The position numbers were made by a program, and so were the translations under genes. A stretch of DNA of 64,000 bases from Sphingomonas lacunae (lineage in GTDB: Bacteria; Pseudomonadota; Alphaproteobacteria; Sphingomonadales; Sphingomonadaceae). The DNA lies in assembly GCF_012979535.1 (NCBI RefSeq), contig NZ_CP053015.1, positions 2,666,001 to 2,730,000 of the forward strand, given 5' to 3'. Below, piece after piece: positions 34,709-42,689 of this stretch; the first letter of the stretch is position 1; each line of letters begins with the position of its first letter. Under the pieces are notes generated by a model. It was not told the origin of the DNA. It made no database searches and saw only the letters and a list, made by a program, of their open reading frames with translations.

Positions 34709-35665
34709 ATGGCTGAAACTCGCAAAGGCAGGGATGATCTGGCCTGGATCACCCTTGCCCTCATCCTCCTCTCCATTGCCATTCTGCAAGGACGGGGGCC
34801 GTTGTGGATTGAGCTAGCCAGCTTGCTGCCCATCAGTCTTGCGACCGTGGCGCTGGGTGCCGCCTCGATATTTTATACGAGAGTGCGCCAACGGCCAAAT
34901 TTCGCCGCCATGTGCCTGTCCCTCCTGCAAATCCTGCTGTTCAGCGCCGCCGGCTCTCTGCTCTCCTATCTGCTTGCCCGTGAAGGTGGTGCATTGTGGG
35001 ATTCAACGTTCGCACAATGGGATGCGGCTATCGGATTTGACTGGCTGGCTTATGTCCGATGGGTCGATAGTCATGGGTGGATGGTTCTGCCGCTCAAGCT
35101 GGCCTATGCATCGCTCATTCCCCAAATCCTTGTGCTTGTCCTTGCCCAGGGCTTTTCCGGTCAGATCCGCGACATGCGGCGGATGATCCTGGCCGCCATG
35201 CTGTGCGGTACGGTGACCATCCTGCTCTCCCCGCTGTTTCCCGCCGTATCCAACTTTGTTCATCTCGGCCTGACCACCGCCGATTTCCGACATGTTGACC
35301 CTTGGGCCGGGTACATTCACCTGGCCCATTTCGAGGCCCTGCGCGCTGGCACCATGGAAAGCCTGTCGCTCACCAAGGCCCAGGGCATCATCACCTTCCC
35401 CAGCTACCATGCCGGGCTTGCCACAGTGACACTATGGGCCTTCTGGCGCACGCCATGGGTCCGCTGGCCAGGCGTGATCACCGCTATTCTGACCATTGTC
35501 GCCACACCGGTCGATGGCGGCCACTATCTGGTCGACATTCTAGCCGGGACCGGGCTTGCGCTGGCTTGCATTGCTGTTTCGGCCAAGGCGGTCGACTGGG
35601 ATTCCAACCGCCTGCTGGCTCTGCTGACGGCCCGCCAGCGCCAACCGCAACTCGTCACCACCTGA
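34709..35665 (+). CDS. PAP2 superfamily membrane phosphatase/transferase
   Basis: About 318 residues with six or more membrane helices. The phosphatase signatures are ITFPSYHAGLATVT and VDGGHYLVDILAG, with the catalytic His residues; the first Lys/Arg motif is less clear. The pattern resembles the PAP2_3 branch, which includes inositol-phosphoryl-transferases as well as phosphatases. ATG at 34709 has GGAG upstream; an ATG ten codons earlier lacks one. It lies on the plus strand between fabG and acpP, breaking up an otherwise unidirectional fatty-acid block. Confidence 0.82.
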   Translation: MAETRKGRDDLAWITLALILLSIAILQGRGPLWIELASLLPISLATVALGAASIFYTRVRQRPNFAAMCLSLLQILLFSAAGSLLSYLLAREGGALWDSTFAQWDAAIGFDWLAYVRWVDSHGWMVLPLKLAYASLIPQILVLVLAQGFSGQIRDMRRMILAAMLCGTVTILLSPLFPAVSNFVHLGLTTADFRHVDPWAGYIHLAHFEALRAGTMESLSLTKAQGIITFPSYHAGLATVTLWAFWRTPWVRWPGVITAILTIVATPVDGGHYLVDILAGTGLALACIAVSAKAVDWDSNRLLALLTARQRQPQLVTT

Positions 35666-35702
35666 CACGGCAAGTAGCGACAGAGCGCGATTCGCGCTGG
35701 TA

Positions 35703-36443
35703 TCAGATCATCGCCATGCCGCCGTTGACGTGCAGTGTCTGACCAGTGACATAGCCGGCCTCACGGCTCGCCAGATAGGCGACGGCAGCGCCAATATCCT
35801 CGCCTGTACCCATGGCTCCGGCCGGAATGCGGGCGTTCAGCGCTTCCTTTTGCGCGTCAGGCAGAGCGTCAGTCATCGCCGAGGCGATAAAGCCCGGTGC
35901 AACGCAATTAACGGTGATGCCCCGGCTGGCGAGTTCCTGTGCCAGCGCCTTGGACATGCCGATGATTCCCGCCTTGGACGCGGCATAATTGGCCTGTCCC
36001 GGGTTGCCGGTGACGCCGACGACGCTGGTGATCGAAATGATCCGGCCGAAACGCGCCTTCATCATCGGGCGACAGGCAGCGCGGGCGAGGCGGAATGCGG
36101 CTTCGAGGTTGATCCGGATGACATCCTCCCATTCCTCATCCTTCATGCGCATTGCGAGATTGTCCCGCGTCACACCGGCATTGTTGACGAGAATGTCGAG
36201 CTTGCCGCCCAGTGCCTCGACCGCTTGGCCGACAAGGGCATCGACGGCCGCGGGATCTGAGAGGTTGCAGACGAGCTGGACATGATCGCCGCCCAGTTCA
36301 GCAGCAAAGGCAGCGAGTTTATCGGCATTGCTACCCGACAGCGCGAGGCGTGCGCCCTGCGCCGCAAGGCTGCGGGCAATCGCTGAACCGATACCGCCCG
36401 AAGCACCGGTGACCAGTGCGGTCATCCCTGTAAGGTCGAACAT
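35703..36443 (-). CDS. fabG: 3-oxoacyl-ACP reductase FabG
   Basis: A 246-residue short-chain dehydrogenase. NADPH site TGASGGIGSAIARSL, DILVNNAGVTRDNL, the catalytic Ser in ISITSVVGVTGNPGQANYAASKAGI with Tyr and Lys, and C-terminal GYVTGQTLHVNGGMAM all match FabG. Reduces 3-oxoacyl-ACP. It follows fabD by 3 bp, so the two are one operon. Confidence 0.96.
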   Translation of the reverse strand: MFDLTGMTALVTGASGGIGSAIARSLAAQGARLALSGSNADKLAAFAAELGGDHVQLVCNLSDPAAVDALVGQAVEALGGKLDILVNNAGVTRDNLAMRMKDEEWEDVIRINLEAAFRLARAACRPMMKARFGRIISITSVVGVTGNPGQANYAASKAGIIGMSKALAQELASRGITVNCVAPGFIASAMTDALPDAQKEALNARIPAGAMGTGEDIGAAVAYLASREAGYVTGQTLHVNGGMAMI

Positions 36444-36446
36444 AAC

Positions 36447-37382
36447 TCAGATTTCCTTCAACAGAGCTTCAATATCATCCATGGTGATGATGCTGGTTGC
36501 GGTCACGTCGGGGGCGATGCGCTTGACCATGGGGGTGAGGACCTTGCCGCCGAGTTCGACGGTGCTGTCAACGCCGCCGACGACCATGTTTGCAACGCTT
36601 TCCCGCCAGCGGACGCGGCCGGTGACCTGTTCGACGAGCTGGGCGCGGATGGTGTCGGCATCGCTGACCGGTGCGGCGGTGACATTGGCGTAGAGCGGAA
36701 CGAGCGGCGCGACCGGCGGGTTGGCGCCGAGCGCTTCGGCCATGGCGTCGGCGGCGGGTTGCATCAGCGCGCAATGGAACGGGGCAGAGACGGGGAGCAA
36801 TACGCCGCGCTTGATGCCATGATCCTTGACCAGCGCGACAGCACGTTCGATCGCAGCGCGATGGCCGGAAATGACGACCTGCGAGGGGTCATTGTCGTTG
36901 GCGACCGTGCACACTTCTCCTTCGCCAGCAGCGTCGCACAGGGCCTGTGCGGTCTCGATGGTCGCGCCCAACAGGGCCGCCATGGCGCCGACACCTACCG
37001 GAGTGGCGGCCTGCATCGACTGGCCGCGCAGCTTGAGCAAGCGGGCTGTGGTGGCCAGATCAAAGGCTCCGGCGGCGCACAAGGCAGTATATTCACCGAG
37101 GCTGTGTCCTGCGACAAAATCTGCCTTGTCAGCAAGGCGGATGCCGCCTTCGCGTTCGAGAACCCGGAGCGTGGCGATGGCGTTGGCCATGATCGCCGGC
37201 TGCGCATTTTCAGTGAGGGTCAGCTGATCCTCGGGGCCTTCGCTCATCAAGGCAAAGAGCTTTTGCCCTAGGGCGTCATCGACCTCCTGAAACACTTCAC
37301 GCGCGGCGGCGCTGGCGGCGGCCAAGGCTGATCCCATGCCGACTGACTGGCTGCCCTGACCCGGAAAGATGAATGATCGCAT
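36447..37382 (-). CDS. fabD: malonyl-CoA:ACP transacylase FabD
   Basis: A 311-residue acyltransferase that loads malonyl groups on ACP. The N-terminal FIFPGQGSQSVGMG, the nucleophile motif AGHSLGEYTALCAAG, and the His region LLPVSAPFHCALMQPA are intact. First gene of the fabD-fabG pair. Confidence 0.97.
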   Translation of the reverse strand: MRSFIFPGQGSQSVGMGSALAAASAAAREVFQEVDDALGQKLFALMSEGPEDQLTLTENAQPAIMANAIATLRVLEREGGIRLADKADFVAGHSLGEYTALCAAGAFDLATTARLLKLRGQSMQAATPVGVGAMAALLGATIETAQALCDAAGEGEVCTVANDNDPSQVVISGHRAAIERAVALVKDHGIKRGVLLPVSAPFHCALMQPAADAMAEALGANPPVAPLVPLYANVTAAPVSDADTIRAQLVEQVTGRVRWRESVANMVVGGVDSTVELGGKVLTPMVKRIAPDVTATSIITMDDIEALLKEI

Positions 37383-37403
37383 TGCTTGTTCCTGTTGTTT
37401 TGT

Positions 37404-37420
37404 CCCGGATAGGATCCGGG
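37404..37420. repeat. short palindrome CCCGGAT-AGG-ATCCGGG
   Basis: A perfect 7-bp inverted repeat with a 3-nt loop in the gap between ldcA (3' end) and fabD (5' end). It could end the ldcA transcript or be one more copy of the C/G-rich palindromes seen elsewhere in the window. Confidence 0.5.
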
Positions 37421-37486
37421 TGAAAGTCCTGCGGGTCGCTGCATCGACAGTCGCTCTGGGTCAAGCCCGAGGCAACGATCATCGCA

Positions 37487-38386
37487 TCATCCTCCGAACA
37501 GGCCAAAGGGGACAATCTTGTTGTCCGGATAGTGTCCGATTTCACAACGGCCACCGTAGCGGATGTTGCTGCGCTGGCACCAATCACGGGCTATGCCGAC
37601 CTCGTCCTTGCCGAAGGGTCGATCATTTTCCTTGATGTCGGTGACCTGCCCCAAGCGGATTTCGGCGGGCTTGTCGCGCCAGACCGCAGAGGTCAGTGCA
37701 AAGAAGCACCGATCGACGGCATACAGATATTCGCCGACTTCCTCGACCATGAGCACATGACCTGAAATGTCAGGGAACAGGGGTGTTCCGACCATCATCG
37801 CCGCGCTGATGAGGTTGAAGGCGACATATTTCTCCCCACGCTTCAATCCCGGCTCCAGACTGCGGGGGTCCTTTCGCGCCATCCAGGCGAGCGCACGGGA
37901 CAATTGCCCCTCACTGCTGTCGATCACCATCGGGCCGTGGCAGAGATGCGGAAAGCCGGCGCGATAAAGCAATGCAAGCATATAGCTGGCATCGCTGTAG
38001 CCCATATAGGTTTTGCGCCGAGCTGCGGGACCGAGTTGCGGCAGCACGTCGAGCGCGATGCGCCCTGCACCATAGCCACCGCGGGCGAACCAGATGGCGT
38101 CAATATCCTCGCGATTGGCCATTTCGACAAAGGCGGCGGTGCGCTGCGCATCACTGCCAGCGAAGTGGCCATGATGCGCCGGTTCGGGAACATGGGTGAG
38201 ATCGGAAAGGACAAAGCCGGTGTTTCCGCTGACCTCATCGGGCGAACGGGCAAACACCTGGGGGTGCCAGACCAGCTCGACATCGGGGAATTGCGCGGCG
38301 ACCAGAGCGTTCACGCGCTCATAATGGCGCGGAAAGATGTAGACACTGGGCGCAACGATGCCGATCCTTGTCACCATCTCTGCCAT
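37487..38386 (-). CDS. ldcA: LD-carboxypeptidase, S66 family
   Basis: A 299-residue serine peptidase that removes the terminal D-Ala from murein tetrapeptides in the cytoplasm. Motifs: WFARGGYGAGRIALDVLP, the nucleophile MGYSDASYML, HGPMV, the Glu in LMVEEVGEYLYAVDRC, and the His in EIGHYPDNKIVPFG. The start at 38386 begins MAEMVTRIGIVAPS after a strong purine-rich ribosome site; the same frame stays open far upstream but that part is antisense to the Mpl-like gene. Divergent from that gene with about 60 bp between them. Confidence 0.92.
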   Translation of the reverse strand: MAEMVTRIGIVAPSVYIFPRHYERVNALVAAQFPDVELVWHPQVFARSPDEVSGNTGFVLSDLTHVPEPAHHGHFAGSDAQRTAAFVEMANREDIDAIWFARGGYGAGRIALDVLPQLGPAARRKTYMGYSDASYMLALLYRAGFPHLCHGPMVIDSSEGQLSRALAWMARKDPRSLEPGLKRGEKYVAFNLISAAMMVGTPLFPDISGHVLMVEEVGEYLYAVDRCFFALTSAVWRDKPAEIRLGQVTDIKENDRPFGKDEVGIARDWCQRSNIRYGGRCEIGHYPDNKIVPFGLFGG

Positions 38387-38446
38387 TCCCCCCTTTGACC
38401 GACCAGATTGATTGCGAACTTTGCCAAAAACCCATAGCGGTGAGGC

Positions 38447-39838
38447 ATGACTGACGCCAAACGCTATTTCTTTTGCGGCATCGCCGGGTCCGGGATGCTG
38501 CCGCTCGCCATGATCGTCCGTGCGCAGGGACATGAAGTGTGGGGCAGCGACCGCAACCTGGACCAAGGGCGGGTCGGGGACAAGTTCGCCTGGCTCGAAC
38601 AACAGGGCGTGCGTCTTTTCGCGCAGGACGGCAGCGGCATCGAATCGGGGGAGCAGATTGTCGTCGCCTCGGCGGCGGTGGAGGCGACGGTGCCCGATAT
38701 TGTCCGCGCCACCGGGCTGGGCTGTCAGCGCATGACCCGGGCCGAGCTCAATGCCGGCCTGTTCAATGCGGCGGGCCAGAGTGTCGGAGTGGGCGGGACA
38801 AGCGGCAAATCGACCGTCACCGGCATGATCGGCTGGATATTGCATCAGGCGGGCCGAGATCCGACGGTGATGAACGGCGCGGTGATGCGCAACTTTGCCG
38901 GACCGGACAATCCCTTTGCCAGCGCCCTCGTCGGCGGGGCGGACTGGTATGTCAGCGAGGTCGATGAGAGCGACGGGTCGATTGCGCTTTACCAACCCGA
39001 CGTCGCTGTGGTGACCAACATCAGCCTCGACCACAAGAGCCTCGACGAGTTGCAAGCCTTGTTCGGTGATTTCGCCGCCAAGGCGGGGACGGCGGTGGTC
39101 AACGCCGATGACGAGGAGTCGGCGCCGCTGTGGGATGGCAATGTCACCTTTGGCTTTGCCGATGAAGCCGATGTGCAGGCGGTCGATTTCGAAGCGCTGA
39201 CCGATGGCAGCCGTTTTGCTGTGCTGGTCGATGGGACGCAGCATGTAGCGAGCCTGAAAATGCCGGGGCGGCACAATGCCGCCAATGCGCTGGCGGCGAT
39301 TGCCGCAACGCGGGCGCTGGGTGTGCCGGTGGCGGAAGCCGTGGCGGCACTTGCAGAGTTTGCCGGTCTCGCGCGGCGATATGAAGTGATTGGCACAGCG
39401 GGCGGCGTGACGGTGATCGACGATTTCGCCCATAACCCGGACAAGGTGGCGGCAACGCTGGCGGCGGCGACAGCCCTGCCCGGCCGGTTGCTGATCTTTT
39501 TCCAACCGCATGGCTATGGTCCCCTCAAGCAGATGGGCAAGGAACTGGCGGCGTCGTTTGCGGCGGGGATGCGCGACGGCGACAAGCTGTTCGTCTGTGA
39601 CCCCGTTTATTTCGGCGGCACGGTCGACCGGTCGACCGGCAGCAAGGCGCTGGTGTTCGATGTCATCTCCGGCAGCGGCTATGCGGTGCACATGAGCCGG
39701 CGGGAAAGCTGTGGCGAAGCCATCGTCAACGAGGCGCGGCCGGGTGACCGGGTGCTCGTGCTGGGCGCCCGTGACGATACGCTGACCGACTTTGCACAAG
39801 CACTGCTGAGAGGCCTTACCAACGAGGCGGGGCAATAG
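38447..39838 (+). CDS. mpl: Mur ligase family protein, Mpl/MurC-like
   Basis: A 463-residue ATP-dependent peptide ligase. The N-terminal Rossmann part begins FFCGIAGSGMLPLA, the ATP loop is VGGTSGKSTVTG (MurC usually has GTHGKTT), then SEVDESDGS, VTNISLDHKS, MPGRHNAANALAA, and the C-terminal DDFAHNPDKVAATLAA. Mpl joins the murein tripeptide to UDP-MurNAc during recycling, while MurC adds L-Ala. The neighbouring LD-carboxypeptidase, which makes that tripeptide, favours Mpl; the symbol is given on this basis and is less certain than the family. Confidence 0.8.
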   Translation: MTDAKRYFFCGIAGSGMLPLAMIVRAQGHEVWGSDRNLDQGRVGDKFAWLEQQGVRLFAQDGSGIESGEQIVVASAAVEATVPDIVRATGLGCQRMTRAELNAGLFNAAGQSVGVGGTSGKSTVTGMIGWILHQAGRDPTVMNGAVMRNFAGPDNPFASALVGGADWYVSEVDESDGSIALYQPDVAVVTNISLDHKSLDELQALFGDFAAKAGTAVVNADDEESAPLWDGNVTFGFADEADVQAVDFEALTDGSRFAVLVDGTQHVASLKMPGRHNAANALAAIAATRALGVPVAEAVAALAEFAGLARRYEVIGTAGGVTVIDDFAHNPDKVAATLAAATALPGRLLIFFQPHGYGPLKQMGKELAASFAAGMRDGDKLFVCDPVYFGGTVDRSTGSKALVFDVISGSGYAVHMSRRESCGEAIVNEARPGDRVLVLGARDDTLTDFAQALLRGLTNEAGQ

Positions 39839-39851
39839 CGGGGCGCAGCCC

Positions 39852-39879
39852 TTGCTTCGCGCGCAAATCCCTGTATAGG
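39852..39879 (+). promoter_or_regulatory. candidate promoter of the rpsF operon
   Basis: TTGCTT (39852-39857) and TATAGG (39874-39879) with 16 bp between them resemble a housekeeping -35/-10 pair. It lies about 150 bp upstream of rpsF and just after the Mpl-like gene. By-eye call only. Confidence 0.4.
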
Positions 39880-40030
39880 CCCGCCCTTCACCGTGACCGG
39901 TACGCCGGATCGCGCGTGATTCTTTTTCGAGTACCGGCAGCGCCCGACAGGGCAATGCCACTGACGACAGCCGGAGGGGTGTGGGCATGGTGCCCCCATC
40001 AGCGATCGGCCAAAGGCAAGGACATAAAGC
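39880..40030 (+). promoter_or_regulatory. rpsF 5' leader with hairpins
   Basis: A leader of roughly 140 nt precedes rpsF. It includes GCCC-GACA-GGGC at 39942-39953 and further C/G-rich pairing near 39975-40005. In many bacteria the S6:S18 complex binds the leader of its own operon; whether this leader carries that structure was not established. Confidence 0.35.
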
Positions 40031-40399
40031 ATGGCTCTTTACGAGCATGTCTTCCTCGCGCGTCAGGATCTCAGCCAGGCGCAAGTCGACGCCCTGGCCG
40101 AAGGTTCGGCGAAGATCGTGGAAGAGCACAACGGCAAGGTTGTGCGCACCGAGACCTGGGGTCTCAAGCAACTCGCGTACAAGATCGCGAAGAATCGCAA
40201 GGCTCATTTTGTGATGCTTTCGCTGGATGCCCCCGGTGACGTGGTCGCCGAGCTGGAGCGCCAGTCGTCGATCAACGAAGACATCATCCGTTTCCTGACC
40301 ATCCGCGTCGACGAGCATGAAGACGGCCCGTCGGTGATGATGCGCAAGAGCGACCGTGGCGGTCGTGGTCGTCGTGACCGCGACGGCGAAGAAGGCTGA
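40031..40399 (+). CDS. rpsF: 30S ribosomal protein S6
   Basis: A 122-residue S6 protein: [20 protein letters not shown] at the start, then [21 protein letters not shown] and the C-terminal basic, Gly/Arg-rich tail ([16 protein letters not shown]), longer than in E. coli counterparts' core but usual for alphaproteobacteria. It binds S18 in the platform of the small subunit. First gene of rpsF-rpsR-rplI. Confidence 0.97.
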   Translation: MALYEHVFLARQDLSQAQVDALAEGSAKIVEEHNGKVVRTETWGLKQLAYKIAKNRKAHFVMLSLDAPGDVVAELERQSSINEDIIRFLTIRVDEHEDGPSVMMRKSDRGGRGRRDRDGEEG

Positions 40400-40410
40400 G
40401 GGGAACGATC

Positions 40411-40635
40411 ATGGCACGCCCATTTTTCCGCCGGCGCAAGACCTGCCCGTTTTCGGCCAAGGACGCACCGCGCATTGACTACAAGGATGTCCGGCTGTTG
40501 TCGGGTTTCCTTTCCGAACGCGGCAAGATCATGCCTTCGCGCATCACTGCCGTCTCCACCAAGAAGCAGCGCGAGCTGGCCAAGGCGATCAAGCGCGCCC
40601 GCCACATCGGCCTGCTGCCCTATCTCGTGAAGTAA
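40411..40635 (+). CDS. rpsR: 30S ribosomal protein S18
   Basis: A 74-residue basic protein with [60 protein letters not shown] and [11 protein letters not shown]: a full-length S18. It pairs with S6. The gene follows rpsF by 11 bp. Confidence 0.98.
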   Translation: MARPFFRRRKTCPFSAKDAPRIDYKDVRLLSGFLSERGKIMPSRITAVSTKKQRELAKAIKRARHIGLLPYLVK

Positions 40636-40647
40636 GGAGCAGATATC

Positions 40648-41235
40648 ATGCAGATCATCCTGCTCGAACGCATCGAGAAGCTCGGTGGCATTGGCGACGT
40701 TGTGACCGTCAAGGACGGTTATGCGCGCAACTACCTGCTTCCCAACAAGAAGGCCCTTCGCTCGAACGCCGCCAACCTCAAGGTGTTTGAGGCCAACCGC
40801 GCCAAGATCGAAGCCGACAATGCGGCCCGCCGCACCGACGCCGAGAAGCTGGCCGAAACGGTCAACGGCGTACAGGTTGTCCTGATCCGCCAAGCATCGA
40901 ATGCCGGCCAGCTTTATGGTTCGGTCAGCGTACGCGACATCGTCGAAGCGCTGCACGAAGCCGGCCACAGCTCGGTCAGCAAGGCGATGGTCGTGCTTGA
41001 GCGCCCGATCAAGACACTCGGCGTGTTCGACGTTCGCGTCAACCTGCACCCCGAAGTCGCTGTGACTGTTTCGGCCAACGTCGCCCGCTCGCCGGACGAA
41101 GCCGAACTGCAGAAGCAGGGCATCAACGTGATCGACCAGCAGTTCGCCGAAGAAGCTGCCGAAGCCGAAGCCGCTGCCGAGGAATTCCTCGAAACGCAGG
41201 CCGAAGCCACCGCCGAACAGGACGACGCCGCTTAA
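40648..41235 (+). CDS. rplI: 50S ribosomal protein L9
   Basis: A 195-residue L9. The N-terminal domain has MQIILLERIEKLGGIGDVVT, VKDGYARNYLLPNKKAL, followed by the long connecting helix and the C-terminal domain (GQLYGSVSVRDIVEAL, VNLHPEVAVTVSANVARS). The tail is extended by an acidic Glu/Ala-rich segment (EEAAEAEAAAEEFLETQAEA), making it longer than the 149 residues of E. coli L9. Last gene of the operon, followed by a terminator. Confidence 0.97.
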   Translation: MQIILLERIEKLGGIGDVVTVKDGYARNYLLPNKKALRSNAANLKVFEANRAKIEADNAARRTDAEKLAETVNGVQVVLIRQASNAGQLYGSVSVRDIVEALHEAGHSSVSKAMVVLERPIKTLGVFDVRVNLHPEVAVTVSANVARSPDEAELQKQGINVIDQQFAEEAAEAEAAAEEFLETQAEATAEQDDAA

Positions 41236-41268
41236 TCGGCACTGTCTCCGTCCGACTGGACAGAATGA

Positions 41269-41299
41269 GCCGCGTCCTCCCAAGGGGGCGCGGCTTTTT
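41269..41299 (+). terminator. intrinsic terminator after rplI
   Basis: GCCGCG...CGCGGC hairpin with a C/G-rich upper stem around CCCAAGGG, followed directly by five T residues. It ends the rpsF-rpsR-rplI transcript. The remainder of the 290-bp gap to the AraC gene holds nothing else I can assign, apart from a small TAACC/GGTTA inverted repeat near 41450-41470. Confidence 0.85.
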
Positions 41300-41524
41300 C
41301 GTGGCAGCCGGGGGGTCAACAATCGCCGGCTGATTGTAACCCTACCCTTCGCGCGGGGACAGCGGGGCCAGCCGGTTGACAGGCCCACGACAAACCGGTC
41401 TGTCAGCCGGACTAGCCAGAAGGGGATTTTTGGTTTTTCGTAATTCCATATGGTAACCGATTTGGTTATATGTGGGGAAGCAGCTACTGCGTCGAATTGG
41501 AGCGTACCGCGACGGCAACGGAAC

Positions 41525-42562
41525 TCAACGAGCCTGCTGCCGCTTGCGCCACTCACTCGGGCTTTGGCCGGTCCAGCGGCGGAAGGCAGGAACAAAGCCG
41601 GCATGATTGGCATAGCCTAGCGACAGGGCGATGTCCGCCACCGGCAGATCGGTGACCGAGAGCAATTGCTGTGCGGTCGTTGAACGGACATGATCGAGCA
41701 GCGTCTGGTATCGCGCGCCTTCCGCCGACAGGCCGCGCGCCATGGCCTTGGGATGAAGACCAAGGCGCCCGGCCGTGCGGGTGGCGGTTACCTCCCCGGT
41801 CAGGATGCCAACGCGCAGGGCGCGAATGACATCAAAGGTCATTGACGCTGGCGGTGGCGGCATGCCCTTTGCCGCCTGACGTTGCAGACTGGCCAACCGA
41901 CCGGCATCCGCGCCTTTGCTGCAATCTCCCGCAACAACAGGCAGAAGCATCGCCGAACGGGGCAGGATAATCCCGTTTTCAGGCTGGTTGAACCGCGTCG
42001 GCACACCGAGCAGGCGGGACCAGAGAACCGGATTGGCCGGGGGGCGGAAAGCGAAGATCATTTCCAACGGTTGTGCGCGTCCGCCGGTAAGATTGCGCAC
42101 CATATTGAGGCCAACGGCAAGGACGCTGCCCAATTGCTGCGTCGCCAGCAGATTGAAGCGGTCAACCGTGCCATAGCCAAGGATGATGTCGTTGCCATAG
42201 CGGTTGAGATAGGCGACCCCGCCGCGGGTTGCCGTAGGCTGGATGGCGATGAACCCGGCGAGGGCTGCGCCCAGCGTGGGTGCCGCCATCATCCATTGCC
42301 CGGCCTCTCCCATGATCCGGTGATCATGGCGAAGGCCAAGCAGCAGCCCGAAATGGGCACAGCCGGTCAGTTCCGCCGCACGGGTCAGCAATCGGGAGGC
42401 GGTGCCATAAGCAATGCGCGCGTCCGGGTTGCCGAAGCAGTCGGGTGGCAGATCAAGCCCGTCCGTCACGCTGGCCAGTGGCACACCATGTTCCGCCAGC
42501 AAGGCGGGCAGGCCGACAAGCGCCGACATGCGTTGCAACGCGCGTTCCATTGGCCACCCCAT
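41525..42562 (-). CDS. AraC-family transcriptional regulator (arabinose-binding-like N-terminus)
   Basis: About 345 residues. The N-terminal part (LLAEHGVPLASVTDGLDLPPD, RLLTRAAELTGCAHFGLLLG) matches the ligand-binding domain of the OruR/ArgR-like AraC group. The C-terminal 90 residues form the double helix-turn-helix: LGLHPKAMARGLSAEGARYQTLLDHVR and LPVADIALSLGYANHAGFVPAFRRWTGQSPSEWR. ATG at 42562 (or four codons later at 42550) fits the family N-terminus; the longer frame does not. Downstream of phzF in the same direction. Confidence 0.88.
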   Translation of the reverse strand: MGWPMERALQRMSALVGLPALLAEHGVPLASVTDGLDLPPDCFGNPDARIAYGTASRLLTRAAELTGCAHFGLLLGLRHDHRIMGEAGQWMMAAPTLGAALAGFIAIQPTATRGGVAYLNRYGNDIILGYGTVDRFNLLATQQLGSVLAVGLNMVRNLTGGRAQPLEMIFAFRPPANPVLWSRLLGVPTRFNQPENGIILPRSAMLLPVVAGDCSKGADAGRLASLQRQAAKGMPPPPASMTFDVIRALRVGILTGEVTATRTAGRLGLHPKAMARGLSAEGARYQTLLDHVRSTTAQQLLSVTDLPVADIALSLGYANHAGFVPAFRRWTGQSPSEWRKRQQAR

Positions 42563-42689
42563 ATGTCCAATATTCGTAAACGCCTGCCCTTGCGTCTCGC
42601 TAGTGTCAAGCCAAGTGGACGGAGCCCTTCGGGTCGCAAACCGACGGCAAGTCAGGTCGAGGGGTATTTTCCGTCCACAGATTTGCGCT

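Noticed and set aside
38387-40318. Long N-terminal extension of the LD-carboxypeptidase frame
   Set aside because: The extension is antisense to the Mpl-like and rpsF genes, has no domain, and a strong ribosome site marks the real start at 38386.
40204-41613. 469-residue open frame on the minus strand
   Set aside because: It covers rpsF, rpsR, rplI and the terminator antisense; no recognisable motif.
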